From the NCBI RefSeq assembly GCF_030813505.1, contig NZ_JAUSUE010000012.1: a stretch of DNA of 64,000 bases, one strand, 5' to 3'. The notes beneath the pieces were generated by a model, which was not told the origin of the DNA, made no database searches, and worked only from the letters and a program-made list of their open reading frames with translations. Of this stretch, positions 60,357 to 64,000 are shown one piece after another. Made by a program: the position numbers and the translations under genes. The first letter of the stretch is position 1, and every line of letters starts with the position of its first letter. The stretch comes from Pectinatus haikarae. Lineage in GTDB: Bacteria > Bacillota > Negativicutes > Selenomonadales > Selenomonadaceae.

Positions 60357-63300
60357 ATGTCAGAATCAATTTATACTCTATACAGCGATGAAAAGTTTGA
60401 GAAGATACGGTATTACCTTGGAGAGCGAGGTTTTATCAGTCTTGATGCTTTGGTGAACTTTGATTTCGATGAATTGCTATTTGTTCCTGGGGTCTCAGAA
60501 CTCCTGATTTCAGAGGCAAAACAGCTTCTTTTTCTTTATAAGAGTCCATCATCAACTGCCGAAGAAACCGCAAGTGTTGCGGAGCACGTTTGTGAGGAAA
60601 ATCGCGCATCCCTTGAAAACGTTGATATAGATGAAGCTGAGAGGCAGAATGACCAGTGCGAAATCCTATCGCAGCATGCCGTAAGAATAAAAGATGCTTT
60701 GATAACTGACGTTTACTCCAACGTGCCTCGAAGCGCACCGTTTATAATAAAATGCACAAATAATGGTAAATTGTACATGAGTCAGCTTTCGGATATAGAT
60801 TTTGATCAAGCTGCAAATTTAAAAGGGCTTGGCATTGCTTCCGCTGAAAATCTCAGAAAAATTTATATCGAATTTATTAACTCTCCTTCGCTTCCTGCGG
60901 ATTATTCTGTAAATGAATCTCTGCATTCATCAACCCCGATAGAGTATCTCCCGCTTTCAGTCAGGGCAAAGAACTGTATTAAACAAGTAGGTATCTCTTC
61001 GCTTGAAGGATTGTTGTCTTTAGCGGCAGAAGACCTGATGAACATTAAAAATATGGGGAAAAAAACTTGCCAAGAAATATTAACCTTTCGTGAAAACGCT
61101 TCTTTCCCGGAACCCGAAGCATCCAAACTCTACTATCTAGAAGACGTTGTCTCTGAAAACAAACCTATTCCTATTGCCTTGCTTCGCAATATAGGAGTAT
61201 CTGAACAGGAGATTGATTTGTTTTTGAAAAACAATTGTATTACTATTGGTGACCTATGTACTCGGGGGCTAACTCCCCGGGAATATTCATTTGCCCGTAT
61301 AGTTAATAATTATATGTCTATCCCTGTAACAGAACGGTTTGTTTATGCAATTGATGCCTTGAAAGACAGCGCAAAAGTAAGCATGTTAAGGCGTTGCAAT
61401 GGAGCAACTCTAGAGGAAATCGGCAAAGAATTACAAGTAACTCGCGAAAGAGTACGGCAAATCCTCGCAAAAACTTGCCGCAAGCTTGTAGGTACTGCAG
61501 AATTAGTAGCAGGAGCTTTGTTTTCATCAGATAAAGCTACTTTTACTTTTTCAAACCTCATGAAGCTTTTCTCCACTGAAGAGTCGGCTATGTACTGCAA
61601 ACTTGTTTTACAGGAGTCCGATTATGTTCACTACCTTAGTTTTTTTGACAGCTTTATAAATATTGCAGTCTGCGGCTCTGATATCGAAGACAAGCTCAAA
61701 GAATTTACAGAAGAAGTCATCGGTGAAGGCATTAATTTTTATGACAATCTCGAATTAATAGAGTCTGAGCTTAAAAAGTATAATCTGGATTATTTCGATG
61801 CTGTAGATATTATGAATTTCCTTGTACATAACAGATATCGTTTCTATGGCGATTATGTCACCAAGGGCAGTCAGCCATATGCGATCGTCTGTCACGATGC
61901 CGTTCGAAAATTCTTCAGGTTTGATATCAAGCTGGATTCTGATGAAGATAACGAAGATATGCGTACGCTCAGAAAAATTATTGCCAAACGCTATCATGGA
62001 TTGCCTTTGCCTCCTAAAAATAGGGCTCTAACCGCAGGAATGACCCGTGATGCTTCCAGATTAATACTCTCTGGCCGTGGTCGATATTGTCCAATTGAAA
62101 AGGTCATATACAGTGTTTCTCTGTTTGAAGAGATTCGCACTTTTATTCAAAACAGCTCTCAGACTAGTTTTTATTACGCTGAACTTTTTTCACATTTTAA
62201 AGGGCGCTTTATGGCTGAAACGAATATTAATAACTTAAATTTTCTGCATGGGATGCTTAAATTCTTATATCCTGGTGAGTTTGAGTATGAAAGAGACTTG
62301 ATGATTAAGATTGGGGAACTCAGACAAGATGTGAATGACCGTTTAAGCAAGCTATTACTAAAGAATGGCTGTTCTATGACTAAAGCAGATATTAAGCGGG
62401 CAATCCCTGGTATAAATGATTTTGTCATTTCATTTTCCGTAATGCGGCTACCAAAGGTCATTCAATGGGACTATAATGAATTTAATCATATGGACAATAT
62501 AATTATATCTCGTGAAGAAAGATTAATGTTATTCAATGTTATAAAAACTCAAACTGAATTACATAACGGTTATTCCAGTGATACATTATTGTTTAACGTT
62601 GCTAAAGATATATGCAAAGACTTTTTTGCCGGAAATGATATTAAAAATCCACAGAATCTTTACTATGTCGTTTCATGTCTCTTTGAAAGCGATTACCGAT
62701 TTAGAAGACCACATATTCTTTCTAAGAATTTTCCCGTGCAAGAAATATCTGCAGCCAATATTGCACAGGTTCTGCTCCATTGTGAAACCGACTTAAACTA
62801 TGAAAAATTCTGTCATCTCGCGACCGAACTCGGATGGGCTGAAGGTACAGCATATTCAATATTCTCAGATTTAGAAAAGGATTTTATTCGAGTCTCTGAA
62901 AATTATTATATACGAAAAAACTATTTCTGCATTTCTCAATCGTTGATAAATTCACTTTCTGAACTGCTACAGGAACTCGTCAGCAAATCTGGATATTTTG
63001 CTTTCGGCAGTATATTCGATTATGAATCGTTTCCAAAATGCTCATACAAATGGAATGGTTTTCTTCTGGAATCACTGATTACGGAATATAATACCGGATT
63101 TCGGGTCATATCTCCGCAGATTCGAGATCGTCGTTATCAACGAGGGATTATAATTCCTAATGATAGTCCTTTTATTACTTTTGAGGACCTGGTCTTAGGA
63201 AGGCTTATTGCTGATGGTATCTCAAACCTGTCTGAAACTGAACTCCTTAAATATTTAAAAATGCGTGGACTAATTATAACAAGTGCTATCCCGCAAGAGT

Positions 63301-63374
63301 TGTATAAGTGTCCGAAAATGCCGTTTAAGAATGAAGTTTTCATAGTTAAGGATAAGGCAACAAAAAATCCATGA
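60357..63374 (+). CDS. Large protein with RNAP-alpha-CTD/HhH units and a sigma-70 region 4 HTH, cassette B
   Basis: 1005 aa. Three helix-hairpin-helix/alpha-CTD-like units: about 12-60 (LGERGFISLDALVNFDFDEL), 138-178 (LKGLGIASAENLRKI) and 195-245 (LSVRAKNCIKQVGISSLEGL ... IKNMGKKTCQEIL). At 345-378, TLEEIGKELQVTRERVRQIL is nearly identical to region 4.2 of SigA-type factors. Residues 380-1005 look like repeated winged-helix units; no enzyme motif seen. It follows DUF6339 B by 21 bp and takes the place of HNH-Vsr. Likely a DNA-binding sensor or transcription-machinery mimic. Confidence 0.8.
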   Translation: MSESIYTLYSDEKFEKIRYYLGERGFISLDALVNFDFDELLFVPGVSELLISEAKQLLFLYKSPSSTAEETASVAEHVCEENRASLENVDIDEAERQNDQCEILSQHAVRIKDALITDVYSNVPRSAPFIIKCTNNGKLYMSQLSDIDFDQAANLKGLGIASAENLRKIYIEFINSPSLPADYSVNESLHSSTPIEYLPLSVRAKNCIKQVGISSLEGLLSLAAEDLMNIKNMGKKTCQEILTFRENASFPEPEASKLYYLEDVVSENKPIPIALLRNIGVSEQEIDLFLKNNCITIGDLCTRGLTPREYSFARIVNNYMSIPVTERFVYAIDALKDSAKVSMLRRCNGATLEEIGKELQVTRERVRQILAKTCRKLVGTAELVAGALFSSDKATFTFSNLMKLFSTEESAMYCKLVLQESDYVHYLSFFDSFINIAVCGSDIEDKLKEFTEEVIGEGINFYDNLELIESELKKYNLDYFDAVDIMNFLVHNRYRFYGDYVTKGSQPYAIVCHDAVRKFFRFDIKLDSDEDNEDMRTLRKIIAKRYHGLPLPPKNRALTAGMTRDASRLILSGRGRYCPIEKVIYSVSLFEEIRTFIQNSSQTSFYYAELFSHFKGRFMAETNINNLNFLHGMLKFLYPGEFEYERDLMIKIGELRQDVNDRLSKLLLKNGCSMTKADIKRAIPGINDFVISFSVMRLPKVIQWDYNEFNHMDNIIISREERLMLFNVIKTQTELHNGYSSDTLLFNVAKDICKDFFAGNDIKNPQNLYYVVSCLFESDYRFRRPHILSKNFPVQEISAANIAQVLLHCETDLNYEKFCHLATELGWAEGTAYSIFSDLEKDFIRVSENYYIRKNYFCISQSLINSLSELLQELVSKSGYFAFGSIFDYESFPKCSYKWNGFLLESLITEYNTGFRVISPQIRDRRYQRGIIIPNDSPFITFEDLVLGRLIADGISNLSETELLKYLKMRGLIITSAIPQELYKCPKMPFKNEVFIVKDKATKNP

Positions 63375-63920
63375 TGCAAGGATATTCTGGAATAAAGAGT
63401 CAGATTAACTCATCAGGAACGAGGTATTGCAAAAAAACTGTTACCGATTCACGTCTCTGTGTTTGTAGGGTAACCAATGTCACCGATTGGCTGGTGTCAA
63501 GGTGTAGGCTTTTTTGTGTGGTTCAGTACCCAAAAACTGAACTAGTTATAATGTTAGTAAAACAGGTAAAAATAAATAAGAGTATGTAATGGCACGAAAA
63601 AATTATACGGTAAAGCAGATTATACTTGGATTATCAGAAATATGACGAGGAATGTAGCGTTTATGCTATTTATAAGCATATCGTTATATTGATTCTGCGA
63701 ATGCAGTGTATATATATATCAATAGTACAAGTTTAAATGAGAAAATCAAATATTAAGGTGGGGCAAAAGGTAGGCCATTTTAATTGCACAAAGAAAAATA
63801 GTCGTATTATTTGCATTAGCTATCACTTTGCTAGGTATCATAATGATGTTGTACAATAAAAATTGGCACCCTATTCTCAAGGATTGTGATATATAATTGA
63901 TAGAGAATAGGAGAAATAAG
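63375..63920. other. Region without an intact gene: IS debris
   Basis: 546 bp after the end of cassette B. 63375-63587 holds nothing recognisable (a 72-codon frame has no protein-like features). A relic of an IS3 OrfA lies at about 63588-63645. From about 63851 the sequence looks like the left end of another IS (GGCACCCTATTCTC near the start). Confidence 0.5.
63588..63645 (+). pseudogene. IS3-family OrfA relic
   Basis: ATGGCACGAAAAAATTATAC translates to MARKNYTVKQIILGLSEI and then stops. MARKxYTxEQII is the usual start of one group of IS3 OrfA proteins. Confidence 0.55.
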
Positions 63921-64000
63921 ATGGCAAAACGAATTATAAAAACTTATGACCAAGAATTTAAATCACAGGCTGTAAAATTAGCTCAGGAGATTGGTGGACA
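63921..64000 (+). CDS. IS3-family OrfA transposase, partial at window edge
   Basis: MAKRIIKTYDQEFKSQAVKL followed by AQEIGG, with AGGAG 8 nt upstream. The TYDQEFKSQAVKLAQEIGG segment is the first helix of the IS3/IS911-type HTH. The rest lies beyond the window. Confidence 0.7.
   Translation, partial: MAKRIIKTYDQEFKSQAVKLAQEIGG

Noticed and set aside
63371..63589. 72-codon frame after the 1005-aa gene
   Set aside because: Overlaps the stop by 4 bp but has Cys/Val-rich random composition and ends in IS debris; no support as a real gene.

Overview
The window looks like a chromosomal segment of a low-to-moderate GC Bacillota bacterium. Almost every gene start has a strong GGAGG-type ribosome binding site, TTG and GTG starts are common, and the prophage has Bacillota-style genes (P27/HK97 packaging module, an ArpU-like late regulator, RecT, a GH25 lysin, an ImmA-type peptidase). 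A spanin-like protein in the lysis region would fit a diderm Bacillota such as the Negativicutes. That placement is inference; no rRNA or core marker gene is present.

Layout. (1) 1-1674: debris of mobile elements, namely a frameshifted group II intron reverse transcriptase with its domain V, and an IS256-type transposase remnant. (2) 1796-5677: three ordinary leftward chromosomal genes (aldehyde dehydrogenase, a membrane-anchored DUF2939-like protein, an alpha/beta hydrolase). (3) 5849-6010: two tandem tRNA-Ala genes. (4) 5960-44125: a complete siphovirus-type prophage of about 38 kb in the second tRNA-Ala, bounded by 52-bp direct repeats. From left to right it carries lysis, tail fibre and tail, head, terminase, two self-contained cargo ('moron') genes, late regulator, recombination and replication genes (all leftward), then the Cro/CI switch, ImmA, an exported protein and the integrase (rightward). 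The Cro and CI promoters, four operator sites, integrase arm sites and several terminators can be read directly. (5) 44126-48309: a decaying island with an XRE regulator, IS3 fragments, a broken integrase, and several genes each interrupted by one stop codon. (6) 48435-63374: a large rightward defence-type locus. (7) 63375-64000: IS3 debris and the start of another IS3 orfA at the edge.

The most interesting part is region 6. It holds two tandem, diverged copies of one cassette: a ~77-aa small protein, a MORC/MutL-like GHKL ATPase, a 'YPYPVL' protein of about 290 aa, and a DUF6339-like protein. Copy A sits behind an XRE regulator and a 5mC methyltransferase and is followed by an HNH nuclease and a Vsr-type nuclease. 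Copy B keeps only the last codons of a methyltransferase and a stop-interrupted small protein, and in place of the nucleases is followed by a 1005-aa protein combining RNA-polymerase-alpha-CTD/HhH units with a sigma-70 region-4 helix-turn-helix. I read this as a restriction-like, helicase-free ATPase system with a conserved core and exchangeable effectors. The assignment rests on motifs and gene order, not on any search.

In the prophage, the most unusual feature is an array of seven 11-bp units with GGTA in exact 11-bp register (29075-29144), between the late-regulator gene and its terminator.
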